A DNA stretch of 64,000 nt, taken from JAJYKC01 sp963823105. GTDB lineage: Bacteria; Acidobacteriota; Terriglobia; Bryobacterales; Bryobacteraceae. The notes under the pieces are model-generated. The model worked only from the letters and a program-made list of their open reading frames with translations, ran no database searches and was not told the origin of the DNA. The position numbers and the translations under genes were made by a program. Positions 19,748 to 30,500 of the stretch are shown here, one piece after another (within the stretch, counting starts at the first letter, position 1; each line of letters starts with the position of its first letter). The stretch is from positions 434,001 through 498,000 of the forward strand of contig CAWGKC010000005.1 in assembly GCA_963823105.1 (NCBI GenBank). The letters run 5' to 3'.

Positions 19748-21547
19748 CTAGCCGCCCCCGCCCGCCGCGCGGATCTCTTTCAACGTCTCAGCGACTTCGT
19801 TATGCTTGTCGCCGTCCCGTTCCACCGCCGCCTCCGCCTCGCGCTCCGCTTCCGCGCGCCGGCCGGTCATCCAGAGCAGCTTCGCCAGCGTCCAATGCGG
19901 CTTAAACCAATTCGGCGCCGCCGCGATCGCCGCCCTCAGGCTTCGCTCGGTATTGATCGCGTCGTTCTGACTGGCGAACAAAGTCGCCAGATGATAAAAC
20001 GCGTTCTGGCGTTGTTCCGGATAACTACAAGCCCGCAGCGCAGCCTCCATCGCCTGCCTGCCCGCCAGCGCCGCCGGCAGTGGACTTCCCTCCGTGGCCG
20101 AGTACCGCGCCATCGCGCGCGAATAGTACAGATCGGCACTCGTCCCCGGCGGTTCCCACCTCGCTACCGTCTCATAGTCGCCGATTGCCGCCCTCAGATC
20201 GCCTCGTTCAATCGCTCGCTGCGTCCGGGCGAGCGAGAAGTCCGCTGTGGCCAGACGAACGCCGTACCAGCCGAACAATCCCGCAAGCGCCAACCCGCCG
20301 GCGGCCATCGCGTAGCGCCACACCGCGCCCAACGGCTTCGCGCTCCCACCAACCAACATCGCGATCGCCAGGTAAAAGAAAAACGCCGTTGGCAGCGTGA
20401 ACGCCGAAAATTGAAGACTGACAACCATCGCCACCAGCGCGCCGCCCACGAACACTTCCGGCGCTTCACGCGCTTTCCATGCCAGATAGAGTCCGAGCGC
20501 CGTCATCGCCGCAAGGCCCGCCAATCCGAACAGCCCCTGCTCGTCCAGCGCGTCGAGAAAGATGTTATGCGGCGACTCGTGATAGAAATCCGGATAAGCT
20601 CTCGCCAATTCGAGCGACTGGAAGCGCGGAAACTCCGCTCCGAAAGTCTCCGGCCCGTATCCGAACGGCAAACGCGCCCCTGCCATTTGCAACCCGTCTC
20701 GCCACAGCGGCAGCCGCGCGCCGCCGCGTGGATCTTCACTCACCCAATGCGCGCGCGCCCGCAATCCCCGGCCCGCCGGCGAAATGTAAAATATCGCCAG
20801 CGCGAGCGCGAGCGCCGTGAACGCGTAGATCGCCTTCTTCCCGATTCGATATCCGGCACGCAGCGCGAGCCACACGATCCCCGCCACAAGTCCCAACGCC
20901 GCCGACCTCGATCCGCTGAGAATCAATGCCAATCCCGCCACGATCGCGGCGCAGCCACCCGCGATCCGCCACGCTCTTCCGCCACAGGCGCGCGCAAGCG
21001 CGAGGCCGGAGAAAATCACGAACAGAAGATAGGTCGCCAGATAGTTCGCGTGGCCCAGCGTTCCCGGCGGCCGTACGATCGTGAACACGCCTTCGCCTGC
21101 CCGGTAGCTCGCCGCGGGAATCCACGGGTCCAGTCCAAAATATTGGAAGATCGCATAAATCGCGATCGCGCCTCCGGTGAGCGCGACCGTCCGCAACAGC
21201 GGCGTAAGAGTCTCGCGGTTTCGAGCCAGCGCTTCGGCTGCGAGCGCCGCGAACGCCAGCAGAGCGATCTGCGTCACCACACCGAAGCGCCGCCATTCCG
21301 TGCCGGACAAAGAAAGCGCGGGGTGTGTGGAGAACGCCGTCGCCGCCAGTAGCGCGGCGATCTGAATTCCGATCGCGATCGAAAAGATACCGCGGAGTTC
21401 CGCCCGTCTTCCCAAGCTGAGAAAAATCGCGGCCATCGCCGCGGAGAGTAGAACCAGAACCTTCGGAGTCACGTCGAAATAAAATAGCGCGCCGGGCGCG
21501 ATGAGGATCGGAAGCAGTCCCGCGGCAAGGCAAAGCACGATCGCCAT
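19748..21547 (-). CDS. O-antigen ligase/polymerase-like membrane protein with TPR tail
   Basis: A 599-residue protein with roughly 12 hydrophobic helices in residues 1-430. The Wzy_C/O-antigen ligase region includes GYGPETFGAEFPRF and YHESPHNIFLDALDEQGLFG. The periplasmic His in SPHN is typical of the family. Residues 440-595 form TPR-like helices (RGDLRAAIGDYETVARW, RSLRAAIAAAPNWFKPHWTL). Known relatives join or polymerise lipid-linked glycans at the outer face of the inner membrane. Divergent from the Wzz-like gene with only 38 nt between. Confidence 0.85.
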   Translation of the reverse strand: MAIVLCLAAGLLPILIAPGALFYFDVTPKVLVLLSAAMAAIFLSLGRRAELRGIFSIAIGIQIAALLAATAFSTHPALSLSGTEWRRFGVVTQIALLAFAALAAEALARNRETLTPLLRTVALTGGAIAIYAIFQYFGLDPWIPAASYRAGEGVFTIVRPPGTLGHANYLATYLLFVIFSGLALARACGGRAWRIAGGCAAIVAGLALILSGSRSAALGLVAGIVWLALRAGYRIGKKAIYAFTALALALAIFYISPAGRGLRARAHWVSEDPRGGARLPLWRDGLQMAGARLPFGYGPETFGAEFPRFQSLELARAYPDFYHESPHNIFLDALDEQGLFGLAGLAAMTALGLYLAWKAREAPEVFVGGALVAMVVSLQFSAFTLPTAFFFYLAIAMLVGGSAKPLGAVWRYAMAAGGLALAGLFGWYGVRLATADFSLARTQRAIERGDLRAAIGDYETVARWEPPGTSADLYYSRAMARYSATEGSPLPAALAGRQAMEAALRACSYPEQRQNAFYHLATLFASQNDAINTERSLRAAIAAAPNWFKPHWTLAKLLWMTGRRAEAEREAEAAVERDGDKHNEVAETLKEIRAAGGGG

Positions 21548-21585
21548 ATACGCTACACTAGCTCAAGATCCGGACAGGACCTTCC

Positions 21586-22665
21586 ATGTCGGAGCCGTTC
21601 GATGCATACGAGTACGCGGCTTATCTACGGATGCGGTGGAGATTCTTCGCGATCGCCTGCGGCTCCTCCGCCGCGCTGACGCTCATTGTCGGCCTTCTGC
21701 TGCCCAAACAATACACGGCTACGGTCAACATCGTCATTGAACCGGCGGGCGATTCCCGTTCCGCCAGCGTCGTCAGTCCGGTCTATCTCGAATCGCTGCG
21801 AACTTACGAGACCTTCGCTTCGAGCGGAGTAAACTTCGAGCGCGCAGTGAACCGGTTCCACCTCCGCCAATCCTATCCGGACGCATCCATGGAATCGCTG
21901 CAACGAAAGATTCTCGAAGTCACGAAACTGCGGGACACGCGCATTCTCCAGATCGCCGCCACGTTGCCCGATCCGCGCCAGGCGCTGGCATTCGCGCAAT
22001 ACATCGCGGAACAGACGATCTTGCTGAACCAATCGCTCACCACCGATCTGGAGGGCGATTCGATGGCCGCCGCCGGCAAAGAACTCGCCTCGGCGAAGGA
22101 CGCACGCGACCGGGCCGAGGCCGAATGGGCCGCCTTCTCGCAAGGCGGTTCGATCGACACGATGCAATACGAAATGTCTTCGCTCGTCGATCTGAAATCC
22201 CGCCTCAACCGTCAAATGATGTCGGCGAACGTCGAGGTCGCCGCCTTGCGGTCCCAGCCTGGCGCATCCGCAAACGCATTGGCCGCCGCCGACGCCAAAG
22301 CGGCTCTTCTAAACAAGCAGTACGCCACGATCGAAGGGGAATTCAATCGCAAGATCGCGCAAGTATCCCGCATCGTTTCCCGCCGCGATCTTTTGCAGGA
22401 TCAACTCGATTCGTCCCGCAAATTGTACGAGAGCGCCGAAGCGAAGGCCCAGGAGATCCGCGGCGCGGCCGGCCTCGCAGCCGAGCGTCTTAAAATCGTC
22501 GATCCCGGCGCCGTTCCCTCCCGTCCCAGTTCGCCGAACATCCTTCGCAACGTCGAAGCGGCGCTTTTGTTGGCCCTAATCGCTTCGGCCATTTACCTCA
22601 GCGTCGCCTACACCGCGAGCCGCCGGAACGGCCAGCCCGCCCCGCCTTTCCGGCTCCGGGCTTAG
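21586..22665 (+). CDS. Wzz/GumC-like polysaccharide chain-length protein
   Basis: A 359-residue protein with two flanking membrane helices (FFAIACGSSAALTLIVGLLL near residue 30 and VEAALLLALIASAIYLSVAY near 330). Between them is a periplasmic helical region with long coiled-coil stretches. A proline-rich segment precedes the second helix (PGAVPSRPSSPNI), the classic Wzz feature. It has no cytoplasmic tyrosine-kinase domain. It would set glycan chain length together with the polymerase encoded directly downstream (8-nt gap). Confidence 0.85.
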   Translation: MSEPFDAYEYAAYLRMRWRFFAIACGSSAALTLIVGLLLPKQYTATVNIVIEPAGDSRSASVVSPVYLESLRTYETFASSGVNFERAVNRFHLRQSYPDASMESLQRKILEVTKLRDTRILQIAATLPDPRQALAFAQYIAEQTILLNQSLTTDLEGDSMAAAGKELASAKDARDRAEAEWAAFSQGGSIDTMQYEMSSLVDLKSRLNRQMMSANVEVAALRSQPGASANALAAADAKAALLNKQYATIEGEFNRKIAQVSRIVSRRDLLQDQLDSSRKLYESAEAKAQEIRGAAGLAAERLKIVDPGAVPSRPSSPNILRNVEAALLLALIASAIYLSVAYTASRRNGQPAPPFRLRA

Positions 22666-22673
22666 GTTGCGCC

Positions 22674-24077
22674 ATGGTGAACCGCGCCGCCGCCGGCCCG
22701 TCTCCGCTGTGGCCCGCCGCGCTCATCGGCGTCTACGCGTCCGCCATCGCGCTTTGGCCGTTCCCGTTGGGCAAGATCGCCCTCGCCTTGCCGCTGGTCC
22801 TCGCGCCCTTCTTGTGGTGGATGCTGGCCGCGCCCATCCGCTGGCTCGCGCTGTTCTTTTTCGCCGCGCTGTTGCTCCCGCCTCTCCCATTCGCCATCGG
22901 CGACAGCGGTCCCCATCCCGCCCTCGCCGTCGCCGCTCTCGGTCTTGCCGCCGGAGCCTTGCGCTTCGATGAGTGGCGCGTTCATTTGGATTCGCTGTCC
23001 CGCCGCATGATGTTCTTCGCCGCCGCTCTTATCGCCACCGTCCCGTTGGCGCTCCTTTACTCGGGCGAAGCCATCGCCGCCGGAAGTTTCGCCCGCGTCG
23101 CGCTCTTCTGCATTTCCATCTACGTTTTTTTCTATTCGCGCTTCGGCCCCGCAGCCGGCGCCTACAACGAGTTCCGCGCCCTGCGCTATCTTTTCCTCGC
23201 CGGCGCCGCTTCCGCCCTCTTCGCCTGCGTCGATTTCTACTTTCAGTTTCCTCCTCCGGCCGGCTACGGGCCTCAGTTTATCTGGCTCGCCTCGGGCATT
23301 TACCGCCGCGCCCAAGGCGTCTTCTATGAAGCCGGCACGCTCGGTAACCTCTGCGCGTTCTTTCTCGTCCTGATCGCCGCCGCCCTCTTCCAACCGCGCG
23401 CCGCCAGACCCATATCGAAGCCCCTTCTGCTCACAGGCGGTGTCCTCTTCTCGACGGCGCTCCTGCTTTCCTTCTCCCGCTCCTCGCTCGTCAATCTCGC
23501 CGTCGCGCTTTCCGTCCTCCTCTATCTTCATCGCGAACGAATCCGCTGGACACGGCTTCTCGCCTCCGTCACTCTCGCCGCCTCCGCCGTCCTCCTCGCC
23601 GCCTTCGCTGTCCTTCCCGTCTTCGCCCAACTGGCGTGGACCCGCGTCTTCAACTCGTTCCGCTATTTCGTCGAATCGCCCAATGCCATTCTTTCCGGAC
23701 GCCTCGACAGTTGGTCCTTCCTGCTCGCATTCGTCACGGCTCACCCCCTCTACGCGCTGCTCGGCGTCGGTTACAAAACCCTGCCCTACTCGCAATTCCT
23801 CGGAAAAACCGTCATCGCCGACAACTCCTACCTCAGCCTCATCGTCGAAACCGGCCTCGTCGGCCTGGCCGCGATGCTAGCCCTCAGCCTGGCGATTCTC
23901 AAAGCCTCGCGCCGCGCCGCCCGATCCGCCGATGTCACCGCCTCGTTCTTTGGAACCTGGATATTTTGTTTCTGGTGCGGCGAAATGGCGCAGATGATGT
24001 CGGGCGATATTCTCACCTATTGGCGCGTCCTTCCGCTGTACTTTTGGGCGCTCGCCGTAGCCGTCCGCAGCCGATGA
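22674..24077 (+). CDS. O-antigen polymerase-like (Wzy) membrane protein
   Basis: A 467-residue polytopic protein with about 11-12 hydrophobic segments. It has the Wzy_C/ligase-like motif late in the chain: SGRLDSWSFLLAFVTAHPLY, LLGVGYKTLPYSQF and ADNSYLSLIVETGLVGLAAM. It is the likely polymerase for the exopolysaccharide repeat unit. The stop overlaps the ATG of the glycosyltransferase gene (ATGA), so the Wzz-like, Wzy-like and glycosyltransferase genes form an operon. Confidence 0.82.
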   Translation: MVNRAAAGPSPLWPAALIGVYASAIALWPFPLGKIALALPLVLAPFLWWMLAAPIRWLALFFFAALLLPPLPFAIGDSGPHPALAVAALGLAAGALRFDEWRVHLDSLSRRMMFFAAALIATVPLALLYSGEAIAAGSFARVALFCISIYVFFYSRFGPAAGAYNEFRALRYLFLAGAASALFACVDFYFQFPPPAGYGPQFIWLASGIYRRAQGVFYEAGTLGNLCAFFLVLIAAALFQPRAARPISKPLLLTGGVLFSTALLLSFSRSSLVNLAVALSVLLYLHRERIRWTRLLASVTLAASAVLLAAFAVLPVFAQLAWTRVFNSFRYFVESPNAILSGRLDSWSFLLAFVTAHPLYALLGVGYKTLPYSQFLGKTVIADNSYLSLIVETGLVGLAAMLALSLAILKASRRAARSADVTASFFGTWIFCFWCGEMAQMMSGDILTYWRVLPLYFWALAVAVRSR

Positions 24078-25192
24078 ACATCCTGTTCCTCGACCAGTTC
24101 GGCGGGCTGGGCGGGGCTCAGCGCTGTCTCCTCGATCTCTTGCCAGCGATCGGCGCGCACGGATGGACCGCCCGCGTGGCGATTCCCGAAGACGGCCCTC
24201 TCGCAGCGAAGATTCGCGCCGCTGCCATCGCGGTCGATTCCATTTCGTGCGGCCCGTACACGTCCACCCGCAAAACTTTCCTTGACGCCGCGAGATTCTC
24301 CTTCGAAACTCCGCGGCTCGCCCGCCGCGTCGCCTCTCTCGCCGCCTCCCACGCAATCGATCTGCTCTACGTCAACGGCCCGCGGCTGCTGCCCGCGGCG
24401 GCGATCGCCGCGCGGCGGCTTCGTCTGCCGCTGCTCTTCCATTGCCATGTGCATCTCGGCCAGCCCGCCGCCATCCGCGCCGCCGGTTGGTCGCTGGCTC
24501 TCTCTCGTGCAACCATGATCGGCTGCTGTCACTTCGCCGCCGCACCCTTACGCCGATACGTGAATTCCGCAAGGCTCCACGTAATCTACAACGGCGCCGG
24601 CGACTTATCCCGCCCCAAGCCCGCTCCCGATCGCATCCAGCGGATCGCCGTCGTCGGACGCATCGAGCCCGACAAAGGCCAGATGGACTTCGTCCAAGCC
24701 GCCCAAATTTTGAAGCCCCGCTTCCCCGATCTGCGCTTCCTCATCGTCGGCGCGCCTCTGTTTTCCGGCGCCGCTTATCTCGACCGCGTGCGCCAGGCGG
24801 CGGAAGGCGTTCCCATCGAATTCCAGGGCTGGAGCGATGACATCGCGGAGACGCTTTCTCAAATCGCCCTCCTGATCGTGCCCTCGTTTCCCAACGACCC
24901 CAATCCGCGCGTGATCCTGGAGGCGTTCTCCGCCCGCGTGCCCGTCGTCGCATTTCCATCGGGCGGAATCCCCGAAATCCTGACCGACGAAGAAACCGGT
25001 TTCCTCACCGTGGGCCGTGGTCCGGAAGCGCTGGCGGCGCGCATCGCGGACGTTCTCGCAATGGACCCCAGCGCCAGGGAAGCGGTCACGACCCGCGCCC
25101 GCGCCGCCTGGGAACGCTCCTTCACGTTGGAGCGGTATCGCCGGGACATCGCGGCGCGAATCGCTCATGCCGTCCCGCGCGACGGCTCGTGA
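24074..25192 (+). CDS. Glycosyltransferase family 4 protein
   Basis: A 372-residue GT-B fold enzyme starting at the ATG that overlaps the previous stop. The N-terminal acceptor domain begins MNILFLDQFGGLGGAQRCLL. The C-terminal nucleotide-sugar domain has VVGRIEPDKGQMDFVQAAQI, FLIVGAPLF and VPSFPNDPNPRVILEAFSA, with the EX7E-type Glu pair and SGGIPEIL. It transfers a sugar to a lipid-linked glycan in the cytoplasm. It overlaps the convergent nucleotidyltransferase-MFS gene by 28 nt. Confidence 0.9.
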   Translation: MNILFLDQFGGLGGAQRCLLDLLPAIGAHGWTARVAIPEDGPLAAKIRAAAIAVDSISCGPYTSTRKTFLDAARFSFETPRLARRVASLAASHAIDLLYVNGPRLLPAAAIAARRLRLPLLFHCHVHLGQPAAIRAAGWSLALSRATMIGCCHFAAAPLRRYVNSARLHVIYNGAGDLSRPKPAPDRIQRIAVVGRIEPDKGQMDFVQAAQILKPRFPDLRFLIVGAPLFSGAAYLDRVRQAAEGVPIEFQGWSDDIAETLSQIALLIVPSFPNDPNPRVILEAFSARVPVVAFPSGGIPEILTDEETGFLTVGRGPEALAARIADVLAMDPSAREAVTTRARAAWERSFTLERYRRDIAARIAHAVPRDGS

Positions 25193-27552
25193 AGCAAAAC
25201 GCGAAACAGCAGCGCCGCAAGGCCCGCCATCGCCGCCGCCGCGCCCATCGTCGCCGGATAGCCGTAGCGCCCAATCGCCCATCCCCCCGCGAATGCCGCC
25301 GCCATTCCCGCAAGCGAGCTCACCACGAAATTCATCGCCGAAGCCCCGCTTCTCTCGTGCTCGGAAACACGGCCCATCAACATGCTGAACACCGCCGGGC
25401 TGCTCATATACTGAAACGCCATGTAGACCGGGTAGATCGCGATGGCGCCGCCGCCCGCCGGCGCGAGAGCGAGGCACGCCAAAGCGGCCGCCGCGGCAAA
25501 TTGCATCGCGGCGACGCCAGTCACTTCACCCAGCCGCCGCAGCACGGCCGGCGCCAGAAGAATCGCCCCCACTTGAACCAGTTGCGACGCTGAGAACACC
25601 AGCCCGATTCTTTCCACGCTCAAATGCCCCAGCCGCGCGAAGTACGCGTTGAAAAACGGATTGAAAAGTCCCGTCGCGAAAATCCAAACAAACAACGCCA
25701 TCAGGAAGCGCCGGACGAATGCGCTTCGCGGATAGATCTTTTCATCGCTTGCCGGAGGCGATGCCAGCCGGACGCGGGCGACCGCCGGCGCGGCAAGCGC
25801 GATCATCCCGCACGCCACAAAGAGCGCGGCCCGCTTGGCTTCCAGCGTTCCCAGCGAAAAGGGCCGGTGAGCGAAAACTCCCGGCAGACGTCCGGCAACC
25901 AATCCACCCGCCACGCCGATTCCGATTCCCTGCGCGAACACAAGGCTGAACGCAAAGCTCCGGTTTTTCTCACTACTCAATCCGGCAACCGCCGGCGAAA
26001 GGGAAACCGCCCATAAGGAAAAAAACGCCCCATTCAAGAACGCCGTCACCAGCATCGCGCCTTCCTGCGGGAAGATCGCCCGCAACGCCGACGCTACCGC
26101 GCCGCCGAGGATCGCCGCCAGCAGTGTGGTTCGTAACCCAACCTTTCGCGCCAGTGCCGCCGCCGGGAGCGCCCCCGCCAGCGTGCCCGCGGTCATCGCG
26201 CCTGAAACCAGCCCCATATATTTCTCGTGGAAGCCGAGATCGAGCAGGTATAGGTTATAGAGAACGAAGAATACGAACGCGCCCAAATCGAACAGTGCCG
26301 AAGCGAGTAGAAATCGGACGAACGGCGCGCCCAACTCCTTCCGCGCCCACCACCACGTCACCCCTTCCATCAACGTCGGCGGCAGCGCGCGCGCGTGGTG
26401 GACGATCCTCCATCCCATCCACGCCAACTCCGGCGCGCGCTTGCGCCATTTCTCCAACGCGCCAACATCCGGCGGCGATTCGTTCACTGTAAGCGTCTTC
26501 ATCGGGAATACGCGCCGGCGAAATACCGCCGCGCCGTCCGCTAGCGATCCCACCAATGCCAGATGAAGCCAAAGCTCATGCTTGTTCGGTTTGAATAGGT
26601 TCTCGACCGGCGCCAGCGCGTACCGGTCGAGCCAAAGCTTCGCATCGTCCGGCAATCGATCGATTTCCTCTCGCACCCCGCCCGGCAGGTCGCCTCCGAA
26701 CCATTCGGCCGACATCCGGAAGACGATCGCCTCCAGCCGCCGCAACGGCTCCGGATGCATCTCCTTCCATCGCGCCCAGAACGCGTCGTCTTCCAACCGT
26801 ATTTCTAGAAAATTCGCGATCTCCCAAGCGCGCTGCATTCGAGCGTCGCCTCTCAGCACATGCAGCATCTGGTGCAGCGACGCGAAGGCGAGCGCATCGG
26901 CAGGATGGAGGGTGGAGGTCCTCCGTCCTCCGAAGCTTCGCTCGACGCGCCGCTCCCAGAAGTCTTCGATCCCCGGCGCCTGAATTCTTTCGAGCGCCGC
27001 GTCCCATAGCAGATAATGAATGTCCACGGCGATCGGCATCCCCGGATCGTGAAAGTCGCCGCGCCACTCCCAATCGCTCGGACGCAACAGCGGCGGCAGA
27101 TGCCGACCCTCCGTTTCGCAATACGGAGCGTAGCCAAGCTCGATCAGCGTATCGTAGGCCGCCCGCGCCGTCTCCCGCGGGCACCACAGATCGATGTCGC
27201 CTTGCGCCCTCCACAGCGGATCCGCGGTGAAATCCGGCGAGTGAGTAAACCCCTTCAACACCGCGAAATCGATCCCGCGCCGCTCCAGCGCCTCCGCGAT
27301 CTCCTCGAAATCCGTCATCAGCCTCGCGAACTTGATCGTGTTCTTGCGTGCGTCTTCTTCGATGCGCTCGCGAACCTTCGGCGGTAGCGCGTCCCCGCAC
27401 AAAGCTCCGAGAGTCAACGTAAGTTGCGCCCTGTCGCAAAAATGGAGCGCGGACTCCCAATCCTTCTCGGTCAGAGACCCCAACTTTTCGCGATCGGCGC
27501 CTTTGATCCGAAGCGCCTCCAGAACCGCGCGAACACCCTTTGGGATCCCCAC
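25165..27552 (-). CDS. Nucleotidyltransferase (NTP_transf_5-like) fused to MFS transporter
   Basis: One continuous 795-residue frame. Residues 1 to about 370 match the uncharacterised nucleotidyltransferase family PF14907: FAVLKGFTHS, WRAQGDIDLWCP (the catalytic GDIDL-type Asp pair), IAVDIHYLLWD and HPADALAFASLHQMLH. Residues about 400-790 are a major-facilitator transporter with about 12 hydrophobic helices (LLASALFDLGAFVFFVLYNL, GAMTAGTLAGALPAAALARK, GRYGYPATMGAAAAMAGLAA). The GTG start lies 6 nt after the stop of the receptor gene, so both belong to one operon with the HPr-kinase-like gene. The combination suggests modification of a small molecule or peptide coupled to its export, which is an inference. 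There is no frame break at the junction. Confidence 0.85.
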   Translation of the reverse strand: MGIPKGVRAVLEALRIKGADREKLGSLTEKDWESALHFCDRAQLTLTLGALCGDALPPKVRERIEEDARKNTIKFARLMTDFEEIAEALERRGIDFAVLKGFTHSPDFTADPLWRAQGDIDLWCPRETARAAYDTLIELGYAPYCETEGRHLPPLLRPSDWEWRGDFHDPGMPIAVDIHYLLWDAALERIQAPGIEDFWERRVERSFGGRRTSTLHPADALAFASLHQMLHVLRGDARMQRAWEIANFLEIRLEDDAFWARWKEMHPEPLRRLEAIVFRMSAEWFGGDLPGGVREEIDRLPDDAKLWLDRYALAPVENLFKPNKHELWLHLALVGSLADGAAVFRRRVFPMKTLTVNESPPDVGALEKWRKRAPELAWMGWRIVHHARALPPTLMEGVTWWWARKELGAPFVRFLLASALFDLGAFVFFVLYNLYLLDLGFHEKYMGLVSGAMTAGTLAGALPAAALARKVGLRTTLLAAILGGAVASALRAIFPQEGAMLVTAFLNGAFFSLWAVSLSPAVAGLSSEKNRSFAFSLVFAQGIGIGVAGGLVAGRLPGVFAHRPFSLGTLEAKRAALFVACGMIALAAPAVARVRLASPPASDEKIYPRSAFVRRFLMALFVWIFATGLFNPFFNAYFARLGHLSVERIGLVFSASQLVQVGAILLAPAVLRRLGEVTGVAAMQFAAAAALACLALAPAGGGAIAIYPVYMAFQYMSSPAVFSMLMGRVSEHERSGASAMNFVVSSLAGMAAAFAGGWAIGRYGYPATMGAAAAMAGLAALLFRVLLHEPSRGTA

Positions 27553-27558
27553 AGGTAC

Positions 27559-30500
27559 TCAGAAATCCGCGCGCATCGCGATTTGGAGCCGTCTCGGATT
27601 GCCGGAAGAAAGAATCGCGCCGAAGAATGGACCCAGATCCGGATACGGCCCCGGAATGCCCCAATTCGGATGATTCAGCAGATTAAACGATTCGGCCCGG
27701 ATCTCCAGCCCCACCCGCTCGCCGATCCGGAAGTGCCGGTGCAGCGACAGATCCACCACCTCGTTCCCCGGCCCCGGAATGATATCGCGCCCGGCGTTGC
27801 CATACGTATAAGGCGCCGGGTCGCTGAAAGCGTTCGTGTTGAACCAACGTTGCGCCGTGCGTTGCCCGGCCGGAAGGCTGACGCTCTGGCCCGGAACCAC
27901 GTTCGGCCGGTTGGGCGTTCCCTGTGTTTGCGAAATCCGTGGCAATGTAGAACGGATTCAGCGGCGTGCCGTCCTGCAGCGTGATCACGCCGCTCATCTG
28001 CCAACCGTTCAGCGCCGCCCGCAAGAAATGTCCATTCGGAAAACTATATACGAAGGCCGCGCTCACTCTCCGCGGAACGTTGAAGAAAGACAGCCCGCGC
28101 TCCAGCCGGAGGTTATTCTCGTTCTGCGCTCCCGCCCCGTCGTATTGGCCCGTGAGAATGCTGTCGGCGTCGTCGATCGATTTCGACCACACATAGCTCG
28201 CCAGGAAAGACAACGAGTGCGTCATCCGTTTCTCCGCTTTCAACTGCAGCGAATTGTACGACGAATTCGCGATATGCTTTCGCTGAAAAATCGTCCCCAG
28301 CTCCGGGAAAGGACGCCGCGATTGCAGATCCCCCGGCCCCGGCGACGGTGGAATATTCAGCCGGTCGAACCGGCCCAGATGCGTCCCCTTGCTGCCGATG
28401 TAGTCCGCCTCGAACACCACGCCGCCCGCGAGTTCCTTCTGGAAGCCGCCATTCCATTGCTGCACGTATGGCGTCGCGGCGTTCGGATCGAGGCCGAAAT
28501 AACTCGGGAACCCCGTGCCGCTCGTCTGCGGAAATCCGTTCTTCGTCGTCAGCACCGGCAGTCCCGTCCCGCTGGTCTCGTTCAATTGGGTCGTAATGCC
28601 GTTCAGAACCAAGTCGTAGGCCTCGACAGCGATCTCCTGATTGAAGTAGATCCCATAGCCAGCCCGGAAAACAGCGTCCCCTCCCCGCGATAGGAAACCC
28701 GGCAGCCGGTAGGCAAGACCCACGCGAGGAGCGAAATTCGTTCGATCCGGCGCCGTCGCCTGATTCACCGGGATCAGCCGCGGAGGTTGAAGCCCCGTGG
28801 CGTAATCCAGATTCATAAGCTGGTTCCGCGCGTCCGTATACGGCGACGTGTAATCGTACCGCAGGCCCAGATTCACCGTCAGCGCATCCGTAATTCGCCA
28901 ATCGTCCTGCGCGTATCCGGCATAGCTCGACTGTCTTAGATACGCCTGCGCCGATCCCACCGTGCGCTGCGTGTCCAGCGGATATCCCAACAGAAAATCG
29001 GCGAACGCGTCGCCCGTATTCGGGTTGGTTCCGTTGCCGGAAAACGCGCCCGTATAAGTGTACTGTCCGCGCACAGTCTGGCTCTGCAGGTAATTGAATT
29101 GGAAATTCACCCAATCGAATCCGAACCTCCAATTGTGCCGCCCGTGGGTTCGCGAAACCGCGTCCGATACGTCCCAGGTGTTGTCCCGCTGCACCTGAGG
29201 AAGCGTCGGATCGTCGGTTACCGTCGAATAGTCGGTCACGAAAAAATAAGGTAATCCAAAAGCGAATGGGTCCGTGGGTCCGCCGTTCAAGCCGAGAGCG
29301 GCCGCTACATTTTGCTTAAACGCGCTTTGCGGAATGTCGAACACGCGCAGTCTCGTGAAGGATAGCCGCGCCTCGTTGATCCAATTAGCGCCTGCATACG
29401 TATACCCGATCGCCGCCTGCTGCGCCCTGACGTTCTCCGTCGTCGCCCGCAAGGGAAACTGCCCTCCGATTCCTCCATCCTCGTTGTTGATCGTATAGCG
29501 TCCGAACAATGTCCCCGCGTGCTTGAACTGGTGATCCAGCCTTCCCGAAACGCTATCGTTCCAATTTGTACTTGGCGTATTGTCGATATAATCTCCCGTC
29601 CCTGTAGGCGCGATGTTCGGCAGCGGTTCGAACTGCGCGAGATATTTGCTCGCGATCGGATCGATTCGCGACGCCGGAATCGTATCGCCGGCGAACGGCG
29701 CGCGCCCGCCCGCCGTGCTTGCGCTCAATGGATCGTAGATCGTGTTGCCTCCCTGGAAATTCCCGCCCCGCACCGTTGGTCCTGGAACGATTTGCGCCGA
29801 AGGCGTCGCGTTTTTCCCCCGCAGTCCTTCATACGTGACGAAGAAATAAGTCGAGTGGACCGGCATCGGCCCTCCCAGCGAGGCGCCGAACTGATTGGTG
29901 CGGAAGATCGGCCGTGGCAACGACGGACTCGAGAAATAGGTTTGCGCGTCCATGGCCTCGTTCTGGAAAAATTCGAACGCGCTGCCGTGAAACTCCTGGC
30001 TGCCCGATTTGGTCGCCACATCCACCACGCCTCCGCCCGACTGCGCGAACGCCGCCGGCGATAGCGACGATTGGATGCGGAACTCGTCCACCGATTCCAG
30101 CGGCGGAGTAATCACGATCGCAAAAGTATTCCGGTCCGTATTATAAGCTCCATCCAGCAACTCCACGTTCATATACGGCCGCGCCCCGTTGATCGGCGGA
30201 TTCAGCGCCACGGAGCCGCGCGAACCCGCTTGCACGTCGTTGTCCAGGTCGTGAGTGAACCCGCCTAATTGCCGCGGAATCGCCCCCGGCCCCAGCGTCA
30301 CCAGCGCAATCACGTTTCTTTCACTCAGCGGCAGCTCGATTATTGTTGGCGCGTCCAACAAATAACCGATCGCGCTATCTTCCTTTTGCAGCGGCGTCAC
30401 GTCCCCCTTCACCGTAACCGCGTCGCTCGCCTGACCCACCTCCATCGTCAAGTCGATTTGCGCTTGCTGATTCACCTCCACCGCGATCCCCTTCAGCGTG

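Noticed and set aside
19802..21352. 516-codon plus-strand frame across the O-antigen ligase-like gene
   Set aside because: Arg-rich shadow of a membrane protein gene.
22662..23795. 377-codon minus-strand frame across the Wzy-like gene
   Set aside because: Glu/Gly-rich shadow; the opposite strand encodes clear membrane helices.
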